Assembly: GCA_021782995.1 (NCBI GenBank)
Contig: JAJXUI010000032.1
Coordinates: 1-32,766 of the forward strand
Origin: Pseudomonadota bacterium
GTDB taxonomy: Bacteria > Pseudomonadota > Gammaproteobacteria > Burkholderiales > Gallionellaceae
Length of the DNA stretch: 32,766 nt
Reading direction: 5' to 3'
This document shows positions 8,625-17,910 of the stretch, one piece after another. The notes beneath the pieces were generated by a model. That model made no database searches and was not told where the DNA came from. It saw only the letters and a list, made by a program, of their open reading frames with translations. The translations under genes and the position numbers were made by a program. Every line of letters begins with the position of its first letter. The stretch's first letter is position 1.

Positions 8625-10958
8625 ATGAAACAGAAGCCGTCAAAATCCACAAAAACGCCTGTGCCGGGCTCTCCCAGCTGGATCATGCAGGCCCTGCTCG
8701 GCTTTTACGGCATTTTTGGCCTGGCAATTTCCATGTTTGGCGGCTTCAAGGTGCCCTTTGCAGAATCCAATGCCAAGGACTACTGGCGGCACGCGCTGGC
8801 CGGCATTGTGCTCATGGTCGCGCTACTGGCCGGCCTCGTCAGCCTTGCGCTTTACCTGTTCAATGCCAATTACTTCAAGTCGCAGATCGTTGATTATGTA
8901 AAGACCACCACCCAGCGCGACCTGACGCTGGATGGCGACCTCACCGTATCCTTCTTTCCCAAACTGGCGCTGGATACCGGCAAGATGACGCTGAGCCAGC
9001 GCAACAGCAACAAAAGCTTCGCCTCCATCGAGAGCGGGCACTTCCATATCGCATGGTGGCCACTTTTCCTGAAGCAGTTGCAAGTGGAAGGTGTGACGCT
9101 GAATGGCGTGCATGCCAATATCACACGCTTCAAGAATGGCAGTACCAACCTGGATGATTTCATTACCAGCGAGGGTGACATTGCCGATATCAAGTTCGAG
9201 ATCGACAGCATCCGCCTGACCAACTCCTCCATTTCCTTGCAGGATGAGGGATCGGGCTATTTCATTTCGCTGCATGACCTCAGTCTGGAAACCGGCAAAC
9301 TGGCAAACAACCTTCCCGCAGATGTCAGCAGTACATTCCGGTTAGACTCGGCAAAACCGCGCTTGAATGGCAAGGTCAAGCTTTCGACCCACTTGCTGTT
9401 CGACCTGAAAAATGGCAATTATGAGCTGGCCAATATGGAAGGTGAAATGGAAGGTGATGTCGGCGACCTGAACACATTGACCCTGGGTTTCCAGGCCAGC
9501 ATCAAGGGCAATGCCAAACTGGCACAGATGGATATCGACAAGGTCGCCATCAATGCCAAGGGCCTGCTGGAAAAACGCAAGCTCGATGCCAGACTGGATA
9601 TCCCCGCCATCAAACTGAACAAGGGCAAATACAGTGGCAGCAAGCTGACATTCAATGGCTCGCTGCTGCAGGACGAAGAAAATCTGGGCGCATCGCTGGA
9701 GCTGCCTGCCTTCACGATCGACGGCAACCAGTTGAAGGCCGATGCCATGTCAGGCAGTGTGGACCTGTTCAAGAGCGGCCGCACCCTGCAGGCCAAATTG
9801 GGTGGCGCCCTGAATGCCGACCTGGAAAAACCCCTGCTGGCGCTGACTGGCATGTCCGGCAATTTCACGCTGACCCACCCTGCGCTGAATGGGAAAATTG
9901 CTGGCACCTTGAATGGCAGCCTCAATTCCTCAACTGACAACAACCTGAACCTGGCGCTACACAGCCAGATTGATAACAGCACGCTTACAGTCACACTGAC
10001 ATGGCAGGATGTCACCCGTACTGACTATGCGTTCGAGGTGGTCGCCGACAAACTGGACCTGGATCGCTACCTGTCCACAGACTGGAGCAAGCGACTGCAG
10101 GATAAAACTCAGCCATTTGATTTCGAGCTGGTCAAGGGCATCACCCTGCATGGCAAATTCAACGCCAACGAACTCAGGTTCGCAAAACTCAAACTGAATG
10201 GGGTGCACGGTGAAGCGATTATTGAAGATGCAAAGCTTGTCCTGAATGCCACTGCCCGACTGTATGGCGGCACCGGCAGCAGCGACCTGAGCATCGACAT
10301 GCAAGGTACGCCCAAAGTTACATTGAAGCAGAAACTGAACTATCTCCAGCTGAATGCATTGCAGGCAGATTTTTCTGGTGGTGAAAGCCGGTTAAGCGGC
10401 AAAGCCATGCTCAATATCGATGCCAACGGCACTGGCGACAATCTCGCCGCGGTATACCAGTCGCTGAATGGTACTGCCGCTGTGGACATTTCACGTGGTA
10501 ACTTGAGCGGTATCGACCTCGCTGCCATCCTGCTGGCGAACAGGACACAATTGGGGGTTGCAGATGCCAAAATTGAAAATCCCGCGAAATTCAGTGACTC
10601 AACGCCATTCAACGAAATGAAATGCAGCTACGACATTGCAGGCGGCATTGCGAAATGCGGCGACTTCCTGATGAAAACGCCCGCCTTTGCCATCAAGGGC
10701 ACGGGTGAAATGACCCTGGTTACAGGTGAAACAAAGTATGAGCTGAATGCGGCCATTTCAAGCGCACTGAAACGCAGCCAGGGTGAAATTGCCATGTTGA
10801 AAGGCCTTTCATTGCCAGTACGGGTATCCGGCAACTGGAATGCACCGCTTTACACTGTGGACCTTGCCCAGGCCAGTGGCATGAAGGAAATGAAACCGGC
10901 CAGCACAAAACCTGCGAGTCCTTCAGAAAAAAAATCCACCAGAAAATCGGCTCCCTGA
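8625..10958 (+). CDS. AsmA family protein (bridge-like envelope lipid-transport superfamily)
   Basis: This gene encodes a 777-residue membrane-anchored periplasmic protein of the AsmA group, which is linked in other bacteria to outer-membrane assembly and phospholipid movement between membranes. A single strong transmembrane helix lies at about residues 50-70 (HALAGIVLMVALLAGLVSLA). The AsmA N-terminal pattern follows it: TTTQRDLTLDGDLTVSFFPKLAL, then GHFHIAWWPLFLKQLQVEGV. The rest is a long run of beta-strand-like repeats, and the C-terminal AsmA block ends with SGIDLAAILL and the KGTGEMTLVTGETKYELNA region. The reading frame is open back to 8460; the ATG at 8625 is chosen because AGGA precedes it and a leader stem-loop lies upstream. 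It converges on nhaA with only eight bases between stops. Confidence 0.88.
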   Translation: MKQKPSKSTKTPVPGSPSWIMQALLGFYGIFGLAISMFGGFKVPFAESNAKDYWRHALAGIVLMVALLAGLVSLALYLFNANYFKSQIVDYVKTTTQRDLTLDGDLTVSFFPKLALDTGKMTLSQRNSNKSFASIESGHFHIAWWPLFLKQLQVEGVTLNGVHANITRFKNGSTNLDDFITSEGDIADIKFEIDSIRLTNSSISLQDEGSGYFISLHDLSLETGKLANNLPADVSSTFRLDSAKPRLNGKVKLSTHLLFDLKNGNYELANMEGEMEGDVGDLNTLTLGFQASIKGNAKLAQMDIDKVAINAKGLLEKRKLDARLDIPAIKLNKGKYSGSKLTFNGSLLQDEENLGASLELPAFTIDGNQLKADAMSGSVDLFKSGRTLQAKLGGALNADLEKPLLALTGMSGNFTLTHPALNGKIAGTLNGSLNSSTDNNLNLALHSQIDNSTLTVTLTWQDVTRTDYAFEVVADKLDLDRYLSTDWSKRLQDKTQPFDFELVKGITLHGKFNANELRFAKLKLNGVHGEAIIEDAKLVLNATARLYGGTGSSDLSIDMQGTPKVTLKQKLNYLQLNALQADFSGGESRLSGKAMLNIDANGTGDNLAAVYQSLNGTAAVDISRGNLSGIDLAAILLANRTQLGVADAKIENPAKFSDSTPFNEMKCSYDIAGGIAKCGDFLMKTPAFAIKGTGEMTLVTGETKYELNAAISSALKRSQGEIAMLKGLSLPVRVSGNWNAPLYTVDLAQASGMKEMKPASTKPASPSEKKSTRKSAP

Positions 10959-10979
10959 GTTGAAGATTATTTCTGTGGA
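10927..10979 (-). terminator. intrinsic terminator of nhaA, embedded in both convergent coding ends
   Basis: Read on the minus strand, TCCACAGAAATAATC (10979-10965) pairs with GATTTTCTGGTGGA (10948-10935), with a small bulge and mismatches. Eight T follow (complement of 10934-10927). The upper arm lies in the last nhaA codons, the loop spans the eight-base gap, and the lower arm and T-run lie in the last asmA codons. The loop is long (16 bases), so efficiency is uncertain. Confidence 0.5.
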
Positions 10980-12346
10980 CGCCCCAGCCAGCCCAGCCAC
11001 AGCAAGCCGATGATGCCCGCCAGCGCAGAGGCGGCAAGGATACCGGTCTTGGCCATCAGCAAATATTGTTCCTGCCCTGCAAAAGCCAGTTCGGTGATGA
11101 AGATGGACATCGTGAAGCCGATGCCACCCAGTACCGAAACCGCAACTACCTGGCTGAAGCGCGTACCGCCGGGCAGCTGGCCTATGCCGAGTTTCAGCGC
11201 CAGCCAGCAGGCGCCGCTGATGCCGACAAACTTGCCCAGCAGCAAACCCAGCATGACGCCAAGGAACACAGGATGCCCGGCAACTTCTGCCATTTCACCC
11301 AGCTGCAACGGGATGCCGGCATTGATCAGTGCGAAGATCGGGATCACGATGAAGGCCACCGGCAAGTGCCACGCCTGTTCCAGCTGTTGCAACGGGGTCT
11401 GCACGCCTTTCACGCCATCCTCCAGTTTGCGCGCGACATCATGCATCTGCTCATTGCTCATCATGTCGCTGCCAGCCTGTTTGCGCGATGCATCAAACCT
11501 TGCAAGCAGTTCGCGTATGTTTTCACTGAACAGGGAAGGATCATATTTCGAGCGCGCCGGCACCGCGAATGCACCCAGTACGCCAGCCAGTGTGGCATGC
11601 ACACCCGACTGCAGCAGTGCATACCACAGCACCACCGCCAGCAGGAAATACGGCAGGATACGCCTTACCCCTGAAACATTTAATACAATCATAATGATAT
11701 AAATGATTGCCGCGGCCATTAACGCACTGATGGAAAGCTCGCTGGTATAAAACAGCGCGATCACCAGCACCGCGCCCAGGTCATCCGCAATGGCCAGTGC
11801 AACCAGGAAGGTGATCAGGGATTTCGGTACGCGAGCCGCCAGCAATACCAGCACACCCACGGCAAACGCAATATCGGTTGCCATCGGGATGCCCCAGCCG
11901 CGCATGGCATCACCCGCGTGATTGAACGCCAGATAAATCAGCGCAGGCATGAGCATGCCACCAATTGCCGCGATCACCGGCAAGGCCGCCTGCTTCAGGT
12001 CGGACAGCTCGCCCACCAGCAACTCCCGCTTCAGTTCCAGGCCAACCACAAAAAAGAACAGCGCCATCAGCCCGTCGTTGACCCAGTGGTGCAGGCTCAT
12101 GCCGATGGTCCATGATCCGGCATTGAGACTGATCTCTGCGTGCAACAGATGATGATAGGCATCGGCAAACATGCTGTTGGCAAGCAGCATGGCGACCACC
12201 GCCATGATCATCAGCAGCATGCCGCTGGTCGTTTCGCGATGGATGAATTCCTCGAAGGGAGAGACGATCTTGCTGAAGGTGCGCTCCCAGGGCGCATAGT
12301 TGACGCCTCTGGTCATGCCGTTTTCGGGCTGATGGGGTGCTGACAT
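10967..12346 (-). CDS. nhaA: Na+/H+ antiporter NhaA
   Basis: This gene encodes an inner-membrane antiporter that exports sodium in exchange for protons. The 459-residue sequence contains the NhaA hallmarks ATDIAFAVGVL (near residue 146) and AIADDLGAVLVIALFYT, in which D178 and D179 correspond to the ion-binding aspartate pair D163/D164 of E. coli NhaA. About twelve hydrophobic segments are visible. It is longer than the E. coli protein (388 residues) mainly because of a hydrophilic stretch of about 60 residues in the middle (around RFDASRKQAGSDMMSN), as in many other bacterial NhaA proteins. The ATG at 12346 is preferred over an in-frame TTG at 12364 on codon grounds; an AGGA lies about ten bases upstream. 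It lies 111 bases downstream of the phosphorylase gene on the same strand. Confidence 0.95.
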   Translation of the reverse strand: MSAPHQPENGMTRGVNYAPWERTFSKIVSPFEEFIHRETTSGMLLMIMAVVAMLLANSMFADAYHHLLHAEISLNAGSWTIGMSLHHWVNDGLMALFFFVVGLELKRELLVGELSDLKQAALPVIAAIGGMLMPALIYLAFNHAGDAMRGWGIPMATDIAFAVGVLVLLAARVPKSLITFLVALAIADDLGAVLVIALFYTSELSISALMAAAIIYIIMIVLNVSGVRRILPYFLLAVVLWYALLQSGVHATLAGVLGAFAVPARSKYDPSLFSENIRELLARFDASRKQAGSDMMSNEQMHDVARKLEDGVKGVQTPLQQLEQAWHLPVAFIVIPIFALINAGIPLQLGEMAEVAGHPVFLGVMLGLLLGKFVGISGACWLALKLGIGQLPGGTRFSQVVAVSVLGGIGFTMSIFITELAFAGQEQYLLMAKTGILAASALAGIIGLLWLGWLGRPQK

Positions 12347-12440
12347 TGTTCCGGTTCCTGACAAGGTTCAGGCTGAAGTGTAACCCGATATGCAGGATGC
12401 CGATACGCCATGCACCGCGAAACCGGCCTCAGTCACGCCA

Positions 12441-12458
12441 ATGCTTGCCCGGAAGCAT
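12441..12458. other. perfect 6-bp hairpin at the 3' end of the phosphorylase gene
   Basis: ATGCTT (12441-12446) and AAGCAT (12453-12458) flank GCCCGG and overlap the stop codon of the phosphorylase gene. There is no T-run after it on the minus strand, so it may be an RNA 3'-end or processing hairpin rather than an intrinsic terminator. Confidence 0.3.
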
Positions 12459-15004
12459 CAGGCATTCCAGTAAACGGACATCGCCTCCAGCGGCACTTTC
12501 ACGTTGCCGAAATGCGGCACGATCCGAGGTGTATAGTCAGCTGCACTGCGGTCTGGCGGTATGTCTGCAACATAGACATAACCGCCCGTCGCACCGACCA
12601 GATGCCGCTCCATGCGCATGACATACCGCTCTGGCCCGGCGCCTGCCTTGCCATCGGCATAAAGTTCTACCTGCACGTGATCCGGATTGAGGCCATCGAG
12701 ATACACTTGTATCTCGACATGATGCGCACTGGAACTGCTTTCAACTTTTCTTCCGGCGAAATGCAGCAGGTGCCAGTGGCGTGACAGCTCATGCTGCCAC
12801 TGCACGATTGCCGCTCCCCCCATGCCATTGTCCAGTTTGCGCGCAAGATATGTCGCAGTGGCAGGAAGATAATATTTTTCCGCATATTCCCGCACCATGC
12901 GGTTGCTGGAGAAATGCGGGGTCAGCTGTGACATGCTGGCACGCATGCGCGACACCCAGGCCTGCGGCACGCCCTGCGCATCACGCAGGTAGAAATCCGG
13001 GGCGATCTTCTGCTCGATCAGCGCATACAGTGCATCCGCATCACGCTGGTCCTGGCTGGCATCTCCGTCCAGCTGCATGCCATCTCCCAGTTCCCAGCCC
13101 ACTTCAGGCTGGTATGCCTCTGCCCACCAGCCATCCAGCACCGATGCGTTGAGGCCGCCATTGACCAGCACCTTCATGCCACTGGTGCCACAGGCTTCCC
13201 ATGGCCGGCGTGGCGTGTTGACCCACACATCAACCCCCTGCACCATGTGTTCACCCAGATGCATGTCGTAGTCGCTGAGGAAGACCACGCGGGCGCGCAC
13301 TTCCGGCTGGCGGATGAACTGTATCCAGCGCCGTATCATTTCCTGCCCTGCCTTGTCTGCCGGATGGGCCTTGCCGGCGATGATGAGTTGTACCGGGCGG
13401 GTAGGATGGTTCAGTAGCCGCAACAATCGCGCGGGATCATGCAACAGCAGATCGGGGCGCTTGTAAGTTGCAAAGCGGCGCGCAAATCCGAGCGTAAGGA
13501 TATTTTCATCAAACAGGTTGCGCGCCTGCCGCACGGCAGTTTCCGCAGCGCCGGACGCGGCAAGCTGGCGCGACAGGCGTTCGCGCGTGTATTCCACCAG
13601 TGATTTCCTGGAGGCACAGCGGAAATTCCACAACTGTTCATCGCTCAGGGCACAGATATCCTGCTCAAGGTTTTCCATCGTGCCCAGCCACCTTTCCTTG
13701 CCGCTGCCGGAGGTCCACAACGCATCCGCTTCGGCTGAATCCCAGGTGGGCATGTGCACTCCATTTGTCACATGTCCGACCGGAATTTCTGCCAGTGGCC
13801 AGCGGGGAAACAGGGGGGCAAACAGGCGCCGGCTGACTTCTGCATGCAGCTGGCTGACACCATTGACGGCATTGCTGGTGCGTATCGCGAGATAGCTCAT
13901 GTTGAAATTTTCGCTATCATCCTGTGCATCCAGCCGGCCCAGTGCCAGCAGGTCGCGCAAGGAAATGCCCAGTTGATTGACGGCATAAGCACCAAGATAC
14001 TGCTCGATCAGGGCCGGTGCAAAATGATCGAATCCACTGGCCACCGCAGTGTGCGTGGTGAAAAGGTTGCCGGCCCGCGTTACCGCCAGCGCAGTCCCGA
14101 AATCCTGTCCGCTATACCGCATGAAACTGCGCGCCCGCTCCAGCGCGGCAAATGCTGCATGGCCTTCATTCATGTGGCAGACCTGTACATCCAGCCCCAG
14201 CGCTTCCAGCAGGTTCCAGCCACCGATGCCCAGCACCAGTTCCTGCATCAGGCGGATATCGGATGCACTGTCATACAGCTCGCGGGTAATCCCGCGATAG
14301 GGCGGATAATTCACGGCATCGTTGGTATCGAGCAGGTACAGTGTCACCCTGCCAACCTGCACCTGCCAGATACGTATCCAGATGGGATGGCCCGGCAGGT
14401 CAAGCTGCAGCCGCAACCATTCACCGTTCTCGCGGCGCAAAGGGGTGACAGGCAGCTGCCCGGGATCATTGTAGGTAAAGATTGCCTGCTGGCTGCCATC
14501 ATTATCGATGATCTGGCGGAAATACCCCTGCTGGTAGAGGAGGCCGATGCCGATCACCGGCACACCGAGGTCGCTTGACGCTTTCAGCAGATCACCGGCC
14601 ACATTGCCCAGGCCGCCAGAATAGATCGGCAACGCTTCGCTCAACATGAATTCCATGCTGAAATAGGCAATACACTTCAACGCAGAACCCGGATGCGCCT
14701 GCTGGAACCATGCCCTGGTTTCAACCGCTTGCTGGCGTGCCTGCAACTGGTCATCCAGCTCCTTGCGGAATTCTGGATCTGCCAGCGTCTTCTGCAGTTT
14801 CTCGCGCGAAATGGTCTGCAGCACGACCCAGGGATTCTGCGTGCTTGCCCATAACTCCGGATCCAGCTGATGCCACAAGTTGTCAGCCGCATGGTTCCAT
14901 GACCAGCGCATGTCCAGCGCGAGTCCAGCCAGCACATCAAAGCCGGGTACATCGGCCGGCAACAGGCCGTACAGGGGATTGCAGGTGCGCACGTTATCAC
15001 TCAT
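12458..15004 (-). CDS. glgP: alpha-glucan (glycogen) phosphorylase, GT35
   Basis: This gene encodes an 848-residue pyridoxal-phosphate enzyme that phosphorolyses alpha-1,4-glucans to glucose-1-phosphate. The N-terminal segment (LALDMRWSWNHAADNLWHQLD) is that of the short alpha-glucan phosphorylase branch rather than the E. coli GlgP/MalP branch. The core shows FSMEFMLSEALPIYSGGLG, CHMNEGHAAFA, FARRFATYKRPDLLL, and the PLP motif EACGTSGMK with the PLP lysine at residue 611. The C-terminal region (about residues 750-848) is an extra beta-rich domain. Its ATG overlaps the transaldolase stop by four bases (ATGA), so the two are translationally coupled. With zwf and tal nearby it would feed stored glucan into the pentose phosphate route. 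Confidence 0.93.
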   Translation of the reverse strand: MSDNVRTCNPLYGLLPADVPGFDVLAGLALDMRWSWNHAADNLWHQLDPELWASTQNPWVVLQTISREKLQKTLADPEFRKELDDQLQARQQAVETRAWFQQAHPGSALKCIAYFSMEFMLSEALPIYSGGLGNVAGDLLKASSDLGVPVIGIGLLYQQGYFRQIIDNDGSQQAIFTYNDPGQLPVTPLRRENGEWLRLQLDLPGHPIWIRIWQVQVGRVTLYLLDTNDAVNYPPYRGITRELYDSASDIRLMQELVLGIGGWNLLEALGLDVQVCHMNEGHAAFAALERARSFMRYSGQDFGTALAVTRAGNLFTTHTAVASGFDHFAPALIEQYLGAYAVNQLGISLRDLLALGRLDAQDDSENFNMSYLAIRTSNAVNGVSQLHAEVSRRLFAPLFPRWPLAEIPVGHVTNGVHMPTWDSAEADALWTSGSGKERWLGTMENLEQDICALSDEQLWNFRCASRKSLVEYTRERLSRQLAASGAAETAVRQARNLFDENILTLGFARRFATYKRPDLLLHDPARLLRLLNHPTRPVQLIIAGKAHPADKAGQEMIRRWIQFIRQPEVRARVVFLSDYDMHLGEHMVQGVDVWVNTPRRPWEACGTSGMKVLVNGGLNASVLDGWWAEAYQPEVGWELGDGMQLDGDASQDQRDADALYALIEQKIAPDFYLRDAQGVPQAWVSRMRASMSQLTPHFSSNRMVREYAEKYYLPATATYLARKLDNGMGGAAIVQWQHELSRHWHLLHFAGRKVESSSSAHHVEIQVYLDGLNPDHVQVELYADGKAGAGPERYVMRMERHLVGATGGYVYVADIPPDRSAADYTPRIVPHFGNVKVPLEAMSVYWNA

Positions 15005-16092
15005 GACACATCAACCTTTAGCTGTTTCCGCAATTTGCCGCCTATCAGTGCGAGCAGTTCCTGCCAGGATTTCGCGAAAGCCTGCACACCTTCCTGTTGC
15101 AACTGCCTTGCAAGGGCCTCGACATCCACACCCGCAGCAGTAACTTCCCTGATCACATTTTCTGCCTTGCCCCCATTGGCAGGCAGGATGGAAATTGGCT
15201 GCGCATGTTCATCACATGCCAGCAAGGTCTTGTCCGGCAGAGTATTGACAGTATCCGGTGCAACCAGCGCATCGGCATACATAGTGACGGAAGCGGCAGG
15301 GTCCTTGGTGCCCGTGCTTGCCCATAACAGGCGCTGCGGTTTTGCACCCGCTTCCTGCAAATGACGCCAGCGTGGTGATGCAAGCAACTCTCGATACATG
15401 CGATACGCACGCATGGAGATGGCGATGCCCAGACGATTATTGAGTGACGGAGGCAAACGATCCTTCACTGCGACATCCCAGCGACTGACAAACAGCGAGG
15501 CCACTGCAGCCACATCCACATCGAGCCCGGCCTTGAGGCGCCGCTCAAGTCCGTTCATGTAGGCCTCTGCTGCAGCCCCATAATGCCCGGCCGAAAACAG
15601 CAGGGTTGTATTCACCGGTATCCCGGCCAGGATGATTTCCTCAATGGCAGCCAGTCCGGCTTTCGTCCCGGGCACCTTGATCATCAGATTCAGGCGATCC
15701 ACCTCGTCATGCAGTTGCAGGGCCGCCTCAACTGTCCTGTCCACATCGTTTGCCAGCATCGGTGAAACCTCCAGGGATACCCAGCCATCCAGACCATGCG
15801 ATGCATGATATTGCGGCAGGAACAGGTCAGCAGCATGCCGGATGTCGGCAATGGCCAGCGACATGAGCGCTTCTTCTGCAGACATCCCCGACTCACGCGC
15901 GCGCTCGATATCCCTGTCATACAGCGCTGAGTTCTGGATGGCATGATGGAAAATGCTCGGATTGGAGGTCAGGCCGGTTACCGGGAGATCTGTGATATAT
16001 CGTTGCAGCGTGCCATTTTCAAGCATGTCCCGCGTGATATTGTCGAGCCAGATGCGCTGGCCCGAGTCGTGCATTTTCCTGATCCCGCCCAT
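15001..16092 (-). CDS. tal: transaldolase (long type, TIGR00876-like)
   Basis: This gene encodes transaldolase of the non-oxidative pentose phosphate pathway, exchanging a dihydroxyacetone unit between sedoheptulose-7-phosphate and glyceraldehyde-3-phosphate. The 363-residue length fits the long Tal type found in cyanobacteria and several betaproteobacteria. Motifs are TGLTSNPSIFHHAI near the N-terminus, GWVSLEVSP, and LMIKVPGTKAGL, whose K139 is the Schiff-base lysine. The segment VNTTLLFSAGHY follows it. The start is supported by AAAGGAG seven bases upstream. It is the first gene of the tal-glgP pair and lies 83 bases after zwf. The AT-rich gap before it (16093-16140) may hold its own promoter, but no convincing hexamer pair could be picked. 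Confidence 0.95.
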   Translation of the reverse strand: MGGIRKMHDSGQRIWLDNITRDMLENGTLQRYITDLPVTGLTSNPSIFHHAIQNSALYDRDIERARESGMSAEEALMSLAIADIRHAADLFLPQYHASHGLDGWVSLEVSPMLANDVDRTVEAALQLHDEVDRLNLMIKVPGTKAGLAAIEEIILAGIPVNTTLLFSAGHYGAAAEAYMNGLERRLKAGLDVDVAAVASLFVSRWDVAVKDRLPPSLNNRLGIAISMRAYRMYRELLASPRWRHLQEAGAKPQRLLWASTGTKDPAASVTMYADALVAPDTVNTLPDKTLLACDEHAQPISILPANGGKAENVIREVTAAGVDVEALARQLQQEGVQAFAKSWQELLALIGGKLRKQLKVDVS

Positions 16093-16175
16093 TGATAACT
16101 CCTTTAATTATTTATTAATATAATCATAATATTAGGATATTCTCCGAACTTGATCACGCCCGGATATTCCAGTGC

Positions 16176-17570
16176 TCAGTCAATGACAAACCAGCCTCCA
16201 TCTCCTGCGATCAAATCGTCTGCTGCTGTCGGCCCCCAGCTTCCTTGCGGATACAGGTGTACCGGATGATGCGCATTCAGCACAGGCTCCACCACTGCCC
16301 AGGCTGCCTCGATGGAATCTTCCCTGCTGAACAGTGCACCCTTGCCAGACATGGCGTCGCACAGCAATCGTTGATAAGGCGTTTCCTGTCCGGCTTGCTC
16401 GTCCAGCAGGAACAATTCGCGTTGTGTGCCGACAAATTCCTTGCCTGCCCGTTTGACCCGGGCGGCCATCGCAATGGCCGCCCGGGGAGACAACCTGAAA
16501 CGCACATAATTGCCGCGCTCTCCGCTCGCCGCGGAATCGTCAAACAGCTGTTGTGGCGGGGATTTCAGCTGAACCACAATTTCAGTGGCAGACTTCGCCA
16601 GGTGCTTGCCCGAACGGATATACCAGGGTACGCCAGCCCAGCGCCAGGAATCGATATGCAGGCGCATCGCACAAAAAGTTTCCACATCGGAATCCTGTGC
16701 CACATATTTCTCGTCACGATACCCGGCATACTGTCCCCGGATCAGGTCATCCTTGCGCACTGGCCGCATGGCCTGGAACACCTTGGTCTTTTCCGCATGT
16801 ATCGCGCCATAGCCCTGGTATACCGGCGGCTCCATCGCCAGCAGGGAAATCACCTGGAAGAGATGGTTTTGCACCACATCGCGCAAACAGCCTGCGCTTT
16901 CGTAGAATTGCCCGCGCTCTCCTACCCCGAAATTTTCCGCCAGTGTCACCTGCACGCTGGACACATGGTCACGGTTCCAGATCGGCTCCAGGAATGAGTT
17001 TGCAAAACGAAAATACAGAATGTTCATGATCGCTTCCTTGCCCAGGAAATGATCAATGCGAAAAATGGCATCCTCCGCAAAAACCTCGCGTGCAATCCGG
17101 TTCAGTTCACGCGCGGAAGCCAGGTCGCGCCCGAAAGGTTTTTCCACGATGAGCCGTGCCTGCGCAGCAAGTCCGCTGCTGCCAAGAAAACCGATCACGG
17201 TGCCGAACAATGACGGCGGAATGGCCAGGTAATGCGCAGGCATGCGAGCCTCCCCCAGCGCAAGGCGGAGCTGCTGATATGTGGATCGGTCATGATAATC
17301 GCCGCTGACATAACGGATCAGCCGCAGCAATCGTTGCAACACAGCTGCATCAATCTCGCCGATTGCTTTTGCCACCCCGTCAGACACCCGCGCATGCAGC
17401 TGGGCAATGCTGATCTCGCTGGCGGCAACGCCGATGACTGGCACTGACAACTCACCTGCCTTCACCATTTCATACAGGGCCGGGAAGATTTTCTTGTGCG
17501 CAAGATCCCCTGTTACGCCGAACAGTACCAGTGAATCGGATTGCTGCAATGATGCCGGATTCTCGACCAT
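16176..17570 (-). CDS. zwf: glucose-6-phosphate 1-dehydrogenase
   Basis: This gene encodes the NADP-linked first step of the oxidative pentose phosphate and Entner-Doudoroff pathways. The 464-residue protein has the cofactor motif GVTGDLA (residues 18-24), EKPFGRDL (153-160), and the active-site segment RIDHFLGKE (181-189). H184 and K188 there match the family's substrate-binding residues; the more common tyrosine in RIDHYLGKE is phenylalanine here. The frame is open to 17651, but the extra 27 residues have no family character, so the ATG at 17570 is used. Its Shine-Dalgarno is weak (AGAAAG). It lies upstream of tal and glgP on the same strand and diverges from the MoxR gene across a 340-base gap. 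Confidence 0.94.
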   Translation of the reverse strand: MVENPASLQQSDSLVLFGVTGDLAHKKIFPALYEMVKAGELSVPVIGVAASEISIAQLHARVSDGVAKAIGEIDAAVLQRLLRLIRYVSGDYHDRSTYQQLRLALGEARMPAHYLAIPPSLFGTVIGFLGSSGLAAQARLIVEKPFGRDLASARELNRIAREVFAEDAIFRIDHFLGKEAIMNILYFRFANSFLEPIWNRDHVSSVQVTLAENFGVGERGQFYESAGCLRDVVQNHLFQVISLLAMEPPVYQGYGAIHAEKTKVFQAMRPVRKDDLIRGQYAGYRDEKYVAQDSDVETFCAMRLHIDSWRWAGVPWYIRSGKHLAKSATEIVVQLKSPPQQLFDDSAASGERGNYVRFRLSPRAAIAMAARVKRAGKEFVGTQRELFLLDEQAGQETPYQRLLCDAMSGKGALFSREDSIEAAWAVVEPVLNAHHPVHLYPQGSWGPTAADDLIAGDGGWFVID

Positions 17571-17910
17571 GTCAACTTTCTGAAAATTGGTTCCTGCAGT
17601 CCCTCTCCCTGCATCCGGACTCGAGACAATAGGGATCAGACTGCACATCAAACATATTAGTTCACCTCTTCAGCATCCATGTTGCAGTCGATCCGAACCG
17701 ACAGGGGCCATATTCGCAGGTGACCGATCCTGCCCTGTCGCTCCATCGCAATTCGCCAGGCCAGCCACCCGGCTTGCAAACATTCTGGATTATCAACATG
17801 AATTAAATATGAAAACACGTTTGGCCAGCCCCCTCACTGCAGCATGACATTCAGGATGAATCAAGGGGGTACCCTTGTTATAATCATGAAATCACCTCAC
17901 AGGAGTAACC
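17571..17910. other. divergent intergenic region between zwf and the MoxR operon
   Basis: These 340 bases hold no credible gene. The right end carries the MoxR promoter with its palindrome (17862-17884). AGCCCCC upstream (around 17827) could also pair with the palindrome's GGGGG run. No good promoter for zwf could be chosen; several AT-rich -10-like sequences on the minus strand lack a -35 at proper spacing. Confidence 0.5.
17862..17884 (+). promoter_or_regulatory. MoxR operon promoter with palindromic operator
   Basis: A consensus -10, TATAAT (17879-17884), lies 26 bases before the MoxR ATG. The palindrome CAAGGGGGTACCCTTG (17862-17877) ends one base upstream of it and fills the spacer. No TTGACA-like -35 sits at 16-18 bases, so the promoter may need an activator or be controlled by a protein bound to the palindrome. 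Confidence 0.55.
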
